Assembly (NCBI RefSeq): GCF_900103525.1
Contig: NZ_FNHN01000004.1
Coordinates: 310,001 to 374,000 of the forward strand
Direction of reading: 5' to 3'
Length of the DNA stretch: 64,000 nt
DNA from: Bacillus sp. OK048
Lineage (GTDB): Bacteria > Bacillota > Bacilli > Bacillales > Cytobacillaceae
Made by a program: the position numbers and the translations under genes. Each line of letters begins with the position of its first letter. Within the stretch, counting starts at the first letter, position 1. Under the pieces are notes generated by a model, which was given only the letters and a program-made list of their open reading frames with translations, was not told the DNA's origin and did not search any database. Positions 41,029-50,617 of the stretch are shown here, in pieces.

Positions 41029-41652
41029 TTAAGAAAAAATCGGGTTTCTAGTGTTTATTGGATATAGTTTCCCATCCAACGCAAAAGAAATTTTACCCGT
41101 TTCTTCAGAAACAACAAGAGCAAGTGCATCGCTTTTTTCGGATATTCCTAGGGCTGCACGGTGGCGTGTTCCAACTTTCTTATCACCAGTTACTGCAGTT
41201 GTCAGAGGAAGCACATTTGCTGCCGAAACAACTTGATTTCCCTTTATTAAAACAGCTCCATCATGTAATGGGTTTCCTGGATAAAAAATTGATCCCAATA
41301 ATTTTGGTGTTACAAGAGCTCCTATTGTGGTTCCCTTTTGGATAATGGTGTCAACAGAATCACTACGTTCAACAACAATAAGTGCACCATGTCGGTTTTT
41401 CGATAGGATTTGAGCTGCAATAGATAACTCATCATATGTATCTGTAAAGGACGATAAGTAACAATTTAAATAAAAAGAAGCCGCCATGGATTCAATTTTT
41501 ATTAGATGTTCTTTTACATCTTCTAATCCCCCTAATACACAGTGGTTTTCTTTACCGAGGATATTTAGATTGGTTTCGAGTAAATCAATTATATTTTTAA
41601 TGCCATCCTCCAAATTTTGCTTTAATGGTGAAAAATCACAATTACTCTCCAT
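41029..41652 (-). CDS. cdaS: Sporulation-type diadenylate cyclase CdaS
   Basis: 207 residues, the same length as B. subtilis CdaS (YojJ). Residues 1-60 form the helical autoinhibitory N-terminal part. The DAC domain follows with PLHDGAVLI (DGA 131-133) and GTRHRAALGIS (RHR 163-165). It converts two ATP to c-di-AMP in the forespore, where it is needed for efficient germination. A GAATACTA word about 80 bp upstream resembles a sigma-F/G -10 element (weak). It is inserted among mhq genes without obvious functional link. Confidence 0.94.
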   Translation of the reverse strand: MESNCDFSPLKQNLEDGIKNIIDLLETNLNILGKENHCVLGGLEDVKEHLIKIESMAASFYLNCYLSSFTDTYDELSIAAQILSKNRHGALIVVERSDSVDTIIQKGTTIGALVTPKLLGSIFYPGNPLHDGAVLIKGNQVVSAANVLPLTTAVTGDKKVGTRHRAALGISEKSDALALVVSEETGKISFALDGKLYPINTRNPIFS

Positions 41653-41888
41653 TTAGGTATTCCTCCAACTATCAGCTAAAAGCCGTTAATTTCAACATCA
41701 TTTTTATTTACGGTACTTGTTAGAAATAGTATTCGTTTGGTGTTTAAAAAATATGAATGAGCAATCCGACAAAATCTCACGCGACTTTATTTGATTTATT
41801 TTCTTATGTTTACTATAATATATTTAGGTTACTAAAAGTATACATGTTACTTTTTATATAATATTATTTTAGAAGCGAGGTATGGAAA

Positions 41889-42383
41889 ATGAATATGTTA
41901 GATTCAAAAGTAATTCAAACAAGATTTGAAAGAGAAATTTTTATTGAAGAAAAATCAACTATTAACATTAATGGGTTTCGTTCTCTAGATAAGAACACTC
42001 CTTTTTATGAATTTATGATAGGTTTGGATCTAATTCGGATTAGGGATAATGAATATTATGGAACGAAGAAAAGTTACGTGAATATAAGAATCTCTGAAGA
42101 TTTACAATCTCTTTTCGTAGTAGAGCCTGATGTTCAAAGTATTTTTGCCATCAAAAATAAACAAGAAAAAGAAGCAACCATTGAATTAATTCATTATTTA
42201 TTAGTTGATTCACAAACTTTTAAACAAGTGGTTTCAGAAATGATAGGTAACTTAAAGAAAGAAAATGTCGTTAATGGATTTGAAGTCAAGGAAGCAAAGA
42301 CTAAACTGGCTGTGCTTGAACGATTATTAACCGTCAGAGAAGAAGATGTTACATTTACCATTCGAATGGAGAATATAGCTTAG
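41889..42383 (+). CDS. Hypothetical protein
   Basis: 164 residues. It begins MNMLDSKVIQTRFEREIF, is soluble and mixed alpha/beta, with no membrane segment or recognised motif; the C-terminal part (KEAKTKLAVLERLLTVREED) is helical. It is transcribed divergently from cdaS, and a GCGAGG-type ribosome binding site precedes the ATG. Not recognised. Confidence 0.65.
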   Translation: MNMLDSKVIQTRFEREIFIEEKSTININGFRSLDKNTPFYEFMIGLDLIRIRDNEYYGTKKSYVNIRISEDLQSLFVVEPDVQSIFAIKNKQEKEATIELIHYLLVDSQTFKQVVSEMIGNLKKENVVNGFEVKEAKTKLAVLERLLTVREEDVTFTIRMENIA

Positions 42384-42386
42384 TAT

Positions 42387-42424
42387 TAAAAAGGAGAGAA
42401 GCCCCATGGCTTTTCTCCTTTTCT
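42387..42424. terminator. Convergent bidirectional terminator
   Basis: AAAAGGAGAGAAGCC pairs with GGCTTTTCTCCTTTT around CCAT. It serves the genes ending at 42383 and 42428. Confidence 0.88.
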
Positions 42425-42427
42425 TGG

Positions 42428-44038
42428 TTACTTAAACAATGGAACTTCCCATTTATCGCTTGCTTTTTCATAATGTGTTACGGAAAGCAGGTGTAAGGTT
42501 AATTCCTCAGGAACCTCATCGATATCATAGGCCCTGAGATCAAGGGTTGTCTTGTAGCGGCCATTTTTATCTTTTTCATCGAGAATCGATCCGCTATGAT
42601 ACGCAAGGAATGCTTTACCTTGGTCATCCACGATAGACCATGCTCCGAAATCAGAACTCCCAGCTTCCTTTCCACCTTCCATCTCAATGGTAAAAATATT
42701 ATCGATCTCGACAGGGTTAAGTGACTTTCGGAGCGAAAACTTAAGCTTCTTTTCCGCGTCCTTTATCGTGATAAAATTCCCTTCATATTCAAACGAGACC
42801 GGGTTCTTCTTTAATTCTTTCGGTTTAAACTTTATCGAGAAATAGGAAGGTACTGTTTTAACAACACCATCCAATACAAATGTTAGTTTGCCGTCCTTAT
42901 TTTGCGGGATAAAGGATTCATTCCAGGCCACCTGCCCGATTTGCCCCATATCAGCACCTGAACCTTGAATCATTCCTGTGTCACTCGGGTGCCCTTTCCC
43001 TTCAAAAAAACTATTGTGATGGTAAACAGCACTCTTTTCCTCGTTCTCAATATGATATTGAATGGCAGTGCCATAATTCGCGAAAGAGTTGACGATCCCC
43101 CCACCAAACCTCTCTTTTAGATTGTTAATTTCCGCTTCCACCTTTGCCTGTTCTTCTTTTGCAAAAGACGTTTCATATAATAGTTCACTAGAGGATGGAG
43201 CAAATCGAACTTCTTTCATCTTTATATTCACGCCATTCATACTTGTTAACGCACCATCTAATGAGAGAGTGGTCGTAAATTTATTCCGTTCTTTTAAATC
43301 AATAGGAATTTCCATCTTCCAATTGCCCTTTACACCGTTTAGCTCAACCAAATCAAATTTAACGTTAACTTCCTCTAAGTCCTCTTGTTCCCGCAGCGAA
43401 AATTCGATTAAACCGTACTCACTTCCCTTCTGCCAGCTCATACCTACCCCATTAAGAATTTTTCCATTTTGATCGCTTGCAGAGATTTTATTTTTTAAAT
43501 CATCCAGCTCGATATAGGAATCCTGTATTTTCCCGGTTTTGTTTACGATTTGATAGGATAATGCAACCCTTGAAGAATCGGCTACCACATCTTCTACTCT
43601 AAATGTAAGCCCTTGATCTGTCACTTCACGATTGACCCGCTCTGCCATCCCTGCATTCGACGCTATTTTTAATCCTTCATCTACTTGATCGGTAGCAAAC
43701 AAACCTCCCACCCACTTTGCAAAACTAGGATTTAGTGTAGTGCTTAATCCAAAAGCTAACACCACTCCTGCTGCAACAAGCATGCTTCGTTTCCAAGCAG
43801 GCTTTTTCGGTTGTTTTCCATATGGCTCAAGTTGGGCAAGAATGGTGGAAGCAAAATCATCTGGCAGCTCTGGCGTTTGTAAGGTTTCTTTTAATAATTT
43901 CTGCTCTTCGTAAAGTTCTTCAACCAAGTGTTTGCAATCATTGCAGCCTTTTAAATGAGTGCTGAGCTCAACAAGCTCCTGTTCCGTCAGCAGGTTATCA
44001 ACATATTGTAAAAGTTTATCGATCGTTGGACAATTCAT
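42428..44038 (-). CDS. Anti-sigma factor, zinc-finger N-terminus with DUF4179
   Basis: 536 residues. The N-terminal ZAS domain has the H-x3-C-x2-C pattern in THLKGCNDCKHL (about 27-38), which binds the cognate ECF sigma factor. One membrane helix (about 86-102, LVAAGVVLAFGLSTTL) is followed by a long extracytoplasmic region of the DUF4179/DUF5643 type. It overlaps the upstream sigma gene by 23 bp. It is expected to hold the sigma factor inactive until an envelope signal arrives. AAGGAGG precedes the ATG. Confidence 0.92.
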   Translation of the reverse strand: MNCPTIDKLLQYVDNLLTEQELVELSTHLKGCNDCKHLVEELYEEQKLLKETLQTPELPDDFASTILAQLEPYGKQPKKPAWKRSMLVAAGVVLAFGLSTTLNPSFAKWVGGLFATDQVDEGLKIASNAGMAERVNREVTDQGLTFRVEDVVADSSRVALSYQIVNKTGKIQDSYIELDDLKNKISASDQNGKILNGVGMSWQKGSEYGLIEFSLREQEDLEEVNVKFDLVELNGVKGNWKMEIPIDLKERNKFTTTLSLDGALTSMNGVNIKMKEVRFAPSSSELLYETSFAKEEQAKVEAEINNLKERFGGGIVNSFANYGTAIQYHIENEEKSAVYHHNSFFEGKGHPSDTGMIQGSGADMGQIGQVAWNESFIPQNKDGKLTFVLDGVVKTVPSYFSIKFKPKELKKNPVSFEYEGNFITIKDAEKKLKFSLRKSLNPVEIDNIFTIEMEGGKEAGSSDFGAWSIVDDQGKAFLAYHSGSILDEKDKNGRYKTTLDLRAYDIDEVPEELTLHLLSVTHYEKASDKWEVPLFK

Positions 44039-44582
44039 GGAAATAGCCTCCTTCTCGTTTGACCGCAGCTCTCATTTTTTGCTTAGCGCGATGAAGTTTA
44101 TTCCGAACACTTGAAACAGGGAGTTCACTCAACTCACTAATTTCGCTATAGCTCAATTCATTTACATAGCGCAAAAGAATAATCATTCGCTCATCTTCAG
44201 GCAGGGCTGCAATTAGCCGCTCAAGCTGGCGATTTTTCTCCTTTTTCAAAAAAATGACTTCTGGATGATTGGGATTTACTACTTTTTCTTCATTTATTTC
44301 TACTGGTTTCATTTTATAACTCTTCTTGCGGAACTCATCCATACAATGATTAATCGCGACGCGGTACATCCAATTAGAAAACGATCCCTTATTATCGTAT
44401 TTCCCCAGCTGTTGATACACCTTTATAAAGGCTTCCTGTACCAAGTCTTGTGCATTCTGCGGATTTCTTGTCATTCGTAAAATGGTGGCATATAACTGGT
44501 TTTTGTATTTATTAATAATGTGTGCGTAGGCTTGCTTATTGCCAGATAACACTTCTTGAATCCATTGCCATTCTTCCTCCAT
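44016..44582 (-). CDS. ECF RNA polymerase sigma factor (SigW-like)
   Basis: 188 residues from the ATG at 44582 (AGGAGGG 5 bp upstream; a longer frame to 44633 has no site). Region 2 contains MTRNPQNAQDLVQEAFIKVY and FSNWMYRVAINHCMDEF. Region 4 has LPEDERMIILLRYVNELSYS followed by LPVSSVRNKLHRAKQKM. It forms a classical sigma/anti-sigma pair with the overlapping downstream gene. An ECF-like promoter lies upstream. Confidence 0.94.
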   Translation of the reverse strand: MEEEWQWIQEVLSGNKQAYAHIINKYKNQLYATILRMTRNPQNAQDLVQEAFIKVYQQLGKYDNKGSFSNWMYRVAINHCMDEFRKKSYKMKPVEINEEKVVNPNHPEVIFLKKEKNRQLERLIAALPEDERMIILLRYVNELSYSEISELSELPVSSVRNKLHRAKQKMRAAVKREGGYFHELSNDR

Positions 44583-44638
44583 AAAAACCCTCCTGCTAAA
44601 ACGATCATGCGCATGTCTCGTTTTTTCTATCATCTATT

Positions 44639-44667
44639 ATAACGAGTTTATCTGCTGGAAAATTTCA
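44639..44667 (-). promoter_or_regulatory. Candidate autoregulated ECF promoter
   Basis: TGAAAT (44667-44662), 17 bp and CGTTAT (44644-44639) on the minus strand resemble the SigW-type TGAAAC...CGTA pattern. Confidence 0.45.
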
Positions 44668-44679
44668 TATAAAAAAAAT

Positions 44680-44815
44680 CTTTGTTAAATTTCATTGTTG
44701 ATTATAAGTACAACCGTATGAAAGTTCGCTGATAGACAAATCAGGAGATTCTTCAATGAAATTAGTCCTTCATAAGGATTTTCGTAACAAATCAACACCT
44801 GTATGTAACAAAGCC
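44680..44815. repeat. TIR-type element, degenerate short copy
   Basis: TTTGTTAAATTTCATTGTTGATT on the left and AAATCAACACC...TGTAACAAAGCC on the right repeat the arm structure of the 13275 and 58193 elements. The inside is short (about 100 bp) and unrelated. Confidence 0.5.
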
Positions 44816-44821
44816 TAATAA

Positions 44822-44855
44822 AAGAGACTCAGTCCACTAGTGAACTGAGCCAATT
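44822..44855 (-). terminator. Terminator of the mhqR operon
   Basis: CTCAGT-CC-ACTAGT-GA-ACTGAG is a folded palindrome (44828-44849), followed on the minus strand by TCTCTTTTATTA. Confidence 0.65.
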
Positions 44856-44967
44856 TTTATATTTATTTTCAAACCTATAAAACTATGGATCCATTTCGTA
44901 GCGTTATCCGGGTATTTCCAATTTTCCTCATTAAAAAGGCAAAATGCCTTACATCAATGAATAGTGG

Positions 44968-45981
44968 TTACCTTTTTTCAACTCTTCCATCCGCATGACG
45001 TGCGAATCTTCCTGACTCACGCTCATTAACAGGATCTGGACGGTCCCACGGCCAGCCACCAAATTGAGTAGTTTGAAAATCCTTGAACGCATCGCGAATT
45101 TCCTGCTCAGTATTCATGACAAACGGTCCATAGGACACGACAGGTTCTTGTATCGGCTCACCCTCTAGGAGCAGCATATAACTCTCAGATGATCCATTTA
45201 TAATCATGATTTCCTCATCACCAGCAAGCTTTACACGATGGTACGCTTCGATCGCTGTTTCGTCTATATTTAGTTTATCACCCTGATAATAGTATAGATT
45301 TCTCGTCATTGTCGCTGAAACTGACGGCAGGGCGAAGACTGCTTCCGGCTCCATATGAATAACGTAGATTCCCACATGATGATTTTTGTCGTTTGCCCAA
45401 GAAGCATCGTTTGGTTCTAAACTAGACTTGCCCATCACACTTCCGGCGATCAGTCTTACGGTCGTTTTCTGTCCATTCGCAGCCGCTGATTGTACTTCCG
45501 GTATATCTTCGGCCCATAACATTTTATATTCAGGATTAGCGAATTTATCTTTTGCAGGCAGATTCAGCCATATCTGAAAGAATTCAAGTGGATTGCCTTT
45601 GTCCTGATGGACGAGAGGAAACATTTCAGTATGCTGGGCGCCCTTTCCTGCTGTCATCCACTGAACATCCCCATTCCCAAATCGTCCTACAGACCCATAT
45701 GAATCAAAATGATCAATAAGACCTTCAAGAACCACTGTTACCGTTTCAAAACCTCTGTGGGGATGTACAGGAAATCCTGGAACCGTCGTGCCATGATACA
45801 TTCTAAAACCATCACGCAACGTAAAATCCTCGCCAAGATTTCTGCCTTCTAATGAAACGTTAGGACCCTGCTCTTTATTTCCTGATGGATACGCATCTTT
45901 ATGATGGACGGTCATTAGGAACGGATCTTCAGTCTCCCATGGAAATCCTAATTTTTGTATTTTCAAGATTTTGCTATTCAC
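44968..45981 (-). CDS. Pirin family protein
   Basis: 337 residues from a GTG at 45981, with AGGAGAGG upstream and 13 bp after the preceding gene. The metal-binding cupin is GFPVHPHRGFETVTVVLEG (two His) with KGAQHTEMFP. The C-terminal pirin domain follows (SYGPFVMNTEQEIRDAF). It is the last gene of an operon mhqR-dioxygenase-dioxygenase-pirin. Bacterial pirins act as quercetin dioxygenases or redox-sensitive modulators; the link to quinones is by context. Confidence 0.92.
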   Translation of the reverse strand: MNSKILKIQKLGFPWETEDPFLMTVHHKDAYPSGNKEQGPNVSLEGRNLGEDFTLRDGFRMYHGTTVPGFPVHPHRGFETVTVVLEGLIDHFDSYGSVGRFGNGDVQWMTAGKGAQHTEMFPLVHQDKGNPLEFFQIWLNLPAKDKFANPEYKMLWAEDIPEVQSAAANGQKTTVRLIAGSVMGKSSLEPNDASWANDKNHHVGIYVIHMEPEAVFALPSVSATMTRNLYYYQGDKLNIDETAIEAYHRVKLAGDEEIMIINGSSESYMLLLEGEPIQEPVVSYGPFVMNTEQEIRDAFKDFQTTQFGGWPWDRPDPVNERESGRFARHADGRVEKR

Positions 45982-45994
45982 TTGGTTTCCTCTC

Positions 45995-46972
45995 CTATTC
46001 TTTGACGAATTCCTTTGTACTTCTAACTGTATCAATTGGACGTACTAATTTTTCTATTTCTTCACGTTTAGGCTCTAAGAATGGAGGTAACGATAATTTT
46101 TCCCCAAGTGTTTCATAAGGTTCGTCACCCATAAAACCAGGACCATCTGTAGCGAACTCAAATAATATTTGTGGTGCCACTCTTGCGTATAATGACTCAA
46201 AAAAGTGACGATTTACATAACCAGATGTTTGGAATCCAAAACTACTCAACCTTCCAATCCATTCTTCTAATACGGCGCGATCCTCTACTCGGAATGCCGC
46301 ATGGTGAACCGTACCAAAACCTTGTCGGGCTTGAGGAAGTACCGCATTATATTCTACAATGACCGATGCACCATTCCCGCCTTCGCCCACTTCAAATAAA
46401 TGGAATGACCCGTCTTGTGCAGTCTCTTTAAATAATAGAACTTTTTCCAGCATTTCTTTAAAATAATCAAAGTTCGCAATACGAACAAATACAGGACCTA
46501 AACCAGTAATGGCATATTCTAATGGAATGGGACCTTTTTGCCATGGTGTGCCAGATTCCACACCTTTATTAAATTCATCTGAAATCAATTGATAGTGCTG
46601 ATCATCAAAATCAACGAAAGAGAGAGTCTTCTTGCCAAATTGTTCTTTGATTCCAGTATGTTTGACTTCTAAACGATCAAAACGTTTTACCCAATAGTCT
46701 AATGCTGCATCACTCGGGACACGGAACGATGTTTTTGAAATCTCGTTTGTACCATGTACACCTTTCGGAATGCCTGGGAAGTCAAAGAATGTCATGTCTG
46801 TGCCTGCGCTGCCTTTATCATCGGCAAAAAATAAATGATAGGTTTGAATATCATCTTGGTTGACTGTTTTTTTAACTAAACGCATACCTAAAACATAGGT
46901 AAAAAATTCATAGTTCTTTTCTGCACTGCTTGTAATCGCTGTTATGTGGTGTATTCCTTTTAATTCGTTCAT
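45995..46972 (-). CDS. MhqO/MhqA-like ring-cleaving dioxygenase, third type
   Basis: 325 residues, two VOC modules: KGIHHITAITSS at the N-terminus, VHHAAFRVEDRAVLEEW in the second module and QILFEFATDGPGFMGDEP supplying the final Glu. It is clearly diverged from the 39853/59884 pair. AGGAGG precedes the ATG. It lies 43 bp after the 47016 gene in the mhqR operon, so the regulator and its likely targets are co-transcribed. Confidence 0.92.
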   Translation of the reverse strand: MNELKGIHHITAITSSAEKNYEFFTYVLGMRLVKKTVNQDDIQTYHLFFADDKGSAGTDMTFFDFPGIPKGVHGTNEISKTSFRVPSDAALDYWVKRFDRLEVKHTGIKEQFGKKTLSFVDFDDQHYQLISDEFNKGVESGTPWQKGPIPLEYAITGLGPVFVRIANFDYFKEMLEKVLLFKETAQDGSFHLFEVGEGGNGASVIVEYNAVLPQARQGFGTVHHAAFRVEDRAVLEEWIGRLSSFGFQTSGYVNRHFFESLYARVAPQILFEFATDGPGFMGDEPYETLGEKLSLPPFLEPKREEIEKLVRPIDTVRSTKEFVKE

Positions 46973-47015
46973 TTTAACTTCCTCCTAAGATTTTCAAATT
47001 TTTATAGTTCGTACA

Positions 47016-47960
47016 TTAAAACTTCTCAATGGGTGTTAGGTTTTTTTCAATTTCATCCCTGCGGTCTTCTAAAAATGGCGGTAAATCTAATTTTTCTCCA
47101 AGTGTTTCAATATCCCCATCAATCGTGAACCCTGGCCCATCGGTTGCAATTTCAAATAGAATTCCATTTGATTCACGGAAATACAGGCTCTTAAAGTAGA
47201 AGCGATCCACGATGCCAGATGAATGGAAGCCGCGTGCTCGTACTTGTTCGTCCCAATATTCGAGTTCTTCATCGTCTTTTACACGAATCGCTAAATGATG
47301 AATACTGCCGCGACCTGGTTTTTCAGAAGGGCCGTCTAAATATTTCACGACGATTTCTCCAAAAACCTCTCCTTTGATGGATTGAAAAATCGCTTCGTCA
47401 TCTGTTCGGCTTATCTCTGTATAACCAAACATGTCTGTAAGTGTGTTTGCTAGTTTATCAAGTCTTCGTACCGTTATTTCCACAGAGCCCATTCCTTGAA
47501 TCTGGTGCTCGTTGGGAACATCGGATTTTTCCCACGTTTCCCAGTGTTGTACTTTTGCACCGTTTGAGACAAGAAGTACCATACGTAAACCTTCAGAGTC
47601 TTCAAAGTGTAAAGCTGGATGATTGGCATACGTTGTAATGTCACTATTGGTAACACCGTGTTCCTCGAAACGTGCTTTCCAATAGGCTAAACTTGCTTCT
47701 GATGGTACAAGTAAACCAATTTTTGTGATGGCATTTGTACCACGATGTGTATGTCCAACTAGTGGAATTTCAAAAAACGATAATTCAGTACCTGGGCTGC
47801 CTGTTTTATCCCCGAAAAATAAGTGATACATGGATGGATCATCTTGGTTCACGGTCACTTTCACACGCCGTAAACCAAGCACATGACAGTAAAAGTGATT
47901 ATTTTTACTTGCATTTTTTGTAATCATTGAAATGTGATGATGTCCTGGAATTTTATACAT
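47016..47960 (-). CDS. MhqE/MhqO-like ring-cleaving dioxygenase, fourth type
   Basis: 314 residues. PGHHHISMITKNASKNNHFY opens the first VOC module, SIHHLAIRVKDDEELEYW the second, and ILFE.ATDGPGFTIDGD follows. Like the other four paralogues here it has the end motif LGEKLDLPPFLEDRRDEIE. It is the first structural gene after mhqR (77 bp downstream, same strand) and has AGGAGG. Confidence 0.92.
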   Translation of the reverse strand: MYKIPGHHHISMITKNASKNNHFYCHVLGLRRVKVTVNQDDPSMYHLFFGDKTGSPGTELSFFEIPLVGHTHRGTNAITKIGLLVPSEASLAYWKARFEEHGVTNSDITTYANHPALHFEDSEGLRMVLLVSNGAKVQHWETWEKSDVPNEHQIQGMGSVEITVRRLDKLANTLTDMFGYTEISRTDDEAIFQSIKGEVFGEIVVKYLDGPSEKPGRGSIHHLAIRVKDDEELEYWDEQVRARGFHSSGIVDRFYFKSLYFRESNGILFEIATDGPGFTIDGDIETLGEKLDLPPFLEDRRDEIEKNLTPIEKF

Positions 47961-48037
47961 AAAATTATTCCTCCTCTTCCAGTTAACTAGTCAAGTGATA
48001 ATGAAAAAATAAAAATTTACCACAAGTAAAAGGATCG

Positions 48038-48475
48038 TTATTTTTCTAATTTAATCTCAGTATGCTTTTGGAGCTTAGTCATCAGTTTGTATAGTGTTTT
48101 TTGCTCATCCTCTGTTAAGCACTCACTGAAAATGGACGTTTGGTAAGTAAGTTGATGGTCAAAAACTTCATGCATTTTACCTTCTCCTTTCGAAGTAAGG
48201 GTTATCCATTTGGTTTTCCAGTCCTGCTTACGCTGTATATATCCCTCTTGTTCAAGTCGAGTGAGCATACGGGAAATTCCACCCTCAGATACCGTTACTT
48301 TCGTGGCAAGTTGACTTTGTGTAATCGGCTGATAAGTCGCAACCTGGTTTAATACATCAAACTGTGCAGCTGTGATCCCAAACTGTTTCAAGAAATCATT
48401 TGACAATAAATTACTTTGATGTGTAAAGCGAGCAATACGCAACCAAATTAGTGAACCAAGTGTATTATTTCTCAA
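48038..48475 (-). CDS. mhqR: MarR-family regulator, MhqR-like
   Basis: 145 residues from a TTG at 48475 (AAAGGA about 11 bp upstream). A MarR winged helix is visible: [20 protein letters not shown], then [20 protein letters not shown] and [10 protein letters not shown]. MhqR of B. subtilis represses azoR2, mhqA, mhqED and mhqNOP and is inactivated by 2-methylhydroquinone. The identification rests on the fold plus the company of four MhqO-type genes and the TATCTTGGATTCGAGATA box 63 bp upstream, which implies autoregulation. Confidence 0.9.
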   Translation of the reverse strand: MRNNTLGSLIWLRIARFTHQSNLLSNDFLKQFGITAAQFDVLNQVATYQPITQSQLATKVTVSEGGISRMLTRLEQEGYIQRKQDWKTKWITLTSKGEGKMHEVFDHQLTYQTSIFSECLTEDEQKTLYKLMTKLQKHTEIKLEK

Positions 48476-48537
48476 TATGACTCATTTCCTTTCGTTACTA
48501 TCACTTTACACCTCAAGTGAATAAAACGCAAGAAAAA

Positions 48538-48555
48538 TATCTTGGATTCGAGATA
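48538..48555. promoter_or_regulatory. MhqR box upstream of mhqR
   Basis: TATCTTGGATTCGAGATA matches 16 of 18 positions of TATCTCGAATTCGAGATA. A TTGCGT/TAAAGT promoter with a 17-bp spacer lies between it and the mhqR start. Confidence 0.7.
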
Positions 48556-48655
48556 TTTCTCCATCGCAGAATTTCAATTACATAATAGCGCTATTGTTGA
48601 AGATCATAGGTAGAAAATGATCAAATTTTTTTATAAAAGCCAAACTTAAATCTGG

Positions 48656-48701
48656 TGAAAAAGAATCCATTTTGATCAATCTCTTTTCAAAATGGATTCT
48701 T
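48656..48701 (-). terminator. 15-bp perfect hairpin, minus-strand terminator
   Basis: AAGAATCCATTTTGA (48661-48675) and TCAAAATGGATTCTT (48687-48701); the minus strand continues TTTTTCACC. It would end transcription of the fragment at 48732. Confidence 0.65.
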
Positions 48702-48731
48702 CGGGTTGTATCCTATTTCCTAGTGGTCAAT

Positions 48732-48815
48732 TTAGTTTTCTAATGATGGTTGTTTTTGTTTTGATTTTTTAAGAGAGAAGGCAAATAGTAGCCCAACTAA
48801 TACCATAATTCCCGC
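48732..48815 (-). pseudogene. C-terminal remnant of a membrane protein
   Basis: A short open frame on the minus strand reads AGIMVLVGLLFAFSLKKSKQ and ends LEN-stop, i.e. a last membrane helix with a basic tail as in EamA/DMT-type transporters. It has no start and is followed by a terminator, so it looks like the end of a deleted gene. The rest of 48556-49005 shows no gene. Confidence 0.3.
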
Positions 48816-48958
48816 ATTTTTTTACTAATTCAAGTTAAAATTCGGGTGAATTTTTGATAAAAATACCTGCTTAGTGAAGAAGAAAATTAGCCGATACTAT
48901 CCTATAAGATGCTAATAGAGGATGTTCATGTTTAAAAAATGGAGTTGTGGAGTCCTCT

Positions 48959-48990
48959 AAAAAAGAGCCTAATTTGTAGGCTCTTTTTTC
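48959..48990 (-). terminator. Bidirectional terminator after ThrE-type genes
   Basis: AAAAGAGCCTA pairs with TAGGCTCTTTT (48961-48987), with T/A tracts both sides; 16 bp past the stop at 49006. Confidence 0.85.
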
Positions 48991-49005
48991 CTTTTTTTCA
49001 ATAAC

Positions 49006-49461
49006 TTACTTGTGAAAACCATTTAAATGAATTTTCCTTCTTACTGTTAAAATCCGCATGATCGCTTCTGACAACACCAGTCCAACAGCAATGGCACCTG
49101 CTGTCATAATGGCTTTTACGCCAATCTGAATTCCTAAGTTATAATGGTCTTCAACAAAGTTTCTTGTTGCATCATAGGCTAAGCCACCAGGTACTAATGG
49201 AAGGATACCTGAAATACTAAATACAATAACGGGAGTCTTGTAGATCTTCGCAAATATTCGGCTAATTACGCCAATGGAAAAAGAGGCGATTAAAGTAGCT
49301 TGCACTGTATCATAATCATGGTTCATCAACGAACTGTGTAAAAGTCTGCCTGCCATACCAACAATGCAACATTGCAGGATATTCTTTTCTGGTACATTAA
49401 ATATTACAGCAAAGGCCCCTGAAACAATGAAAGTAGTCAATAGATGTATAATCATGTCCAT
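49006..49461 (-). CDS. Threonine/serine exporter family protein, small subunit (ThrE_2)
   Basis: 151 residues with four or five membrane helices and the ISGILPLVPGGLAYDATRNF signature shared with YjjB/ThrE_2 proteins. It is encoded 12 bp after the large subunit; the two halves correspond to the N- and C-terminal parts of full-length ThrE. The pair may export amino acids or dicarboxylates such as succinate. Confidence 0.92.
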   Translation of the reverse strand: MDMIIHLLTTFIVSGAFAVIFNVPEKNILQCCIVGMAGRLLHSSLMNHDYDTVQATLIASFSIGVISRIFAKIYKTPVIVFSISGILPLVPGGLAYDATRNFVEDHYNLGIQIGVKAIMTAGAIAVGLVLSEAIMRILTVRRKIHLNGFHK

Positions 49462-49473
49462 GTATTCCTCGTT

Positions 49474-50229
49474 CTATTTAAAGAGTGAAAAAACAGTCGC
49501 TACACCAGCCCCAATGGCAAATGCAGTCAAGGCTGCATCTGCACCTTTTGATAATCCAGAAACAAGATGCCCTGCCATTAAATCTCTTACAGCGCTCGTA
49601 ATCAGAAGGCCAGGTACTAGTGGCATAATACTTGCGACTATAATATTAGAAAGGTCTTGTCCCAAACCAACATATTTGAAGAAATAGGACATTAGACTCA
49701 CAATTAGAGCTGCTAAAAATTCTGTGAAAAATTTAATATCTACTACACGATGAATATAACTCACACATAAAAAACCTGCACCACCGGCGAGGAATGCGGA
49801 AAAAAAGTCATTCCATTCCCCATTAAACATGACGAGGGAGAAGCCGCTTACGATAGAAGCTGAAATAATCTTTACATATGTAGGATATTTTAGATTTCCT
49901 TTCTCGATTTTTCTTAAAGTAAAGTAGGCCTCCTCTGCTGAGATTTCCCCGCTACTAATTTTCCTGGATATACTATTTACGATAATGACTTTGTATAAAT
50001 CCGTAGACCGATTTGAAATTTGTACTAATTTGGTTTGTTCAGTTCCACATAATGAAAATATAATTCCAGTCGGTGTCACATAACTGTTTGGGTAGTTTAT
50101 CCCAAAAGAACCTGCAATTCTCATCATTGTATCTTGAACTCGGTATGTCTCTGCTCCGCTTTCTAACATAATTTTCCCAGCAAGTAAACACAATTCTCCT
50201 AATTCGTTAGTATTCATTCTTTTATCCAA
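49474..50229 (-). CDS. Threonine/serine exporter family protein, large subunit (ThrE N-terminal domain)
   Basis: 251 residues. A cytoplasmic N-terminal domain (about 1-115, with ESGAETYRVQDTMMRIAGSF) precedes five membrane helices and the SIMPLVPGLLITSAVRDLM signature, as in YjjP. The start is TTG at 50229 (GGAGTGGG upstream) or ATG at 50217. It forms a two-gene transporter operon with the next gene. Confidence 0.92.
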   Translation of the reverse strand: MDKRMNTNELGELCLLAGKIMLESGAETYRVQDTMMRIAGSFGINYPNSYVTPTGIIFSLCGTEQTKLVQISNRSTDLYKVIIVNSISRKISSGEISAEEAYFTLRKIEKGNLKYPTYVKIISASIVSGFSLVMFNGEWNDFFSAFLAGGAGFLCVSYIHRVVDIKFFTEFLAALIVSLMSYFFKYVGLGQDLSNIIVASIMPLVPGLLITSAVRDLMAGHLVSGLSKGADAALTAFAIGAGVATVFSLFK

Positions 50230-50504
50230 CTGTTACCCACTCCATTAAATGACATAAGGCTATTGTTATCTTTCAACTTATTTGGGATTATATACATTTC
50301 AAGAAAATAAAGAATATATATGTAAACACATGTTTGATTTGGTGAATATTTGGTGAGGCTTTCGTAGAAATAGCTATTTTATGCCATTGAAGTTAGTTTG
50401 CAAGCTCTTTTCTTATTAAATATTTGCTTTTTTTCTGCGAAAACACAGCACAATCATTAATTATTGTTACAAAAAGCAACAAAGTTTAAGAAAAGAGCCA
50501 TAAA

Positions 50505-50535
50505 TAAAGAAAAGACGTATGCCCATTCATACGTC
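50505..50535 (-). terminator. Terminator downstream of the SRPBCC gene
   Basis: GACGTATG/CATACGTC (50514-50521 with 50528-50535), followed on the minus strand by TTTTCTTT. The remainder of 50230-50617 holds nothing I can support. Confidence 0.75.
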
Positions 50536-50617
50536 AATTCTTGTGTCTATTATTAAGGAAGCACTCGAAAACGGAACCCTTTGGTCGGTGTTGTTAGCTG
50601 TGGCTATACCTAACGTT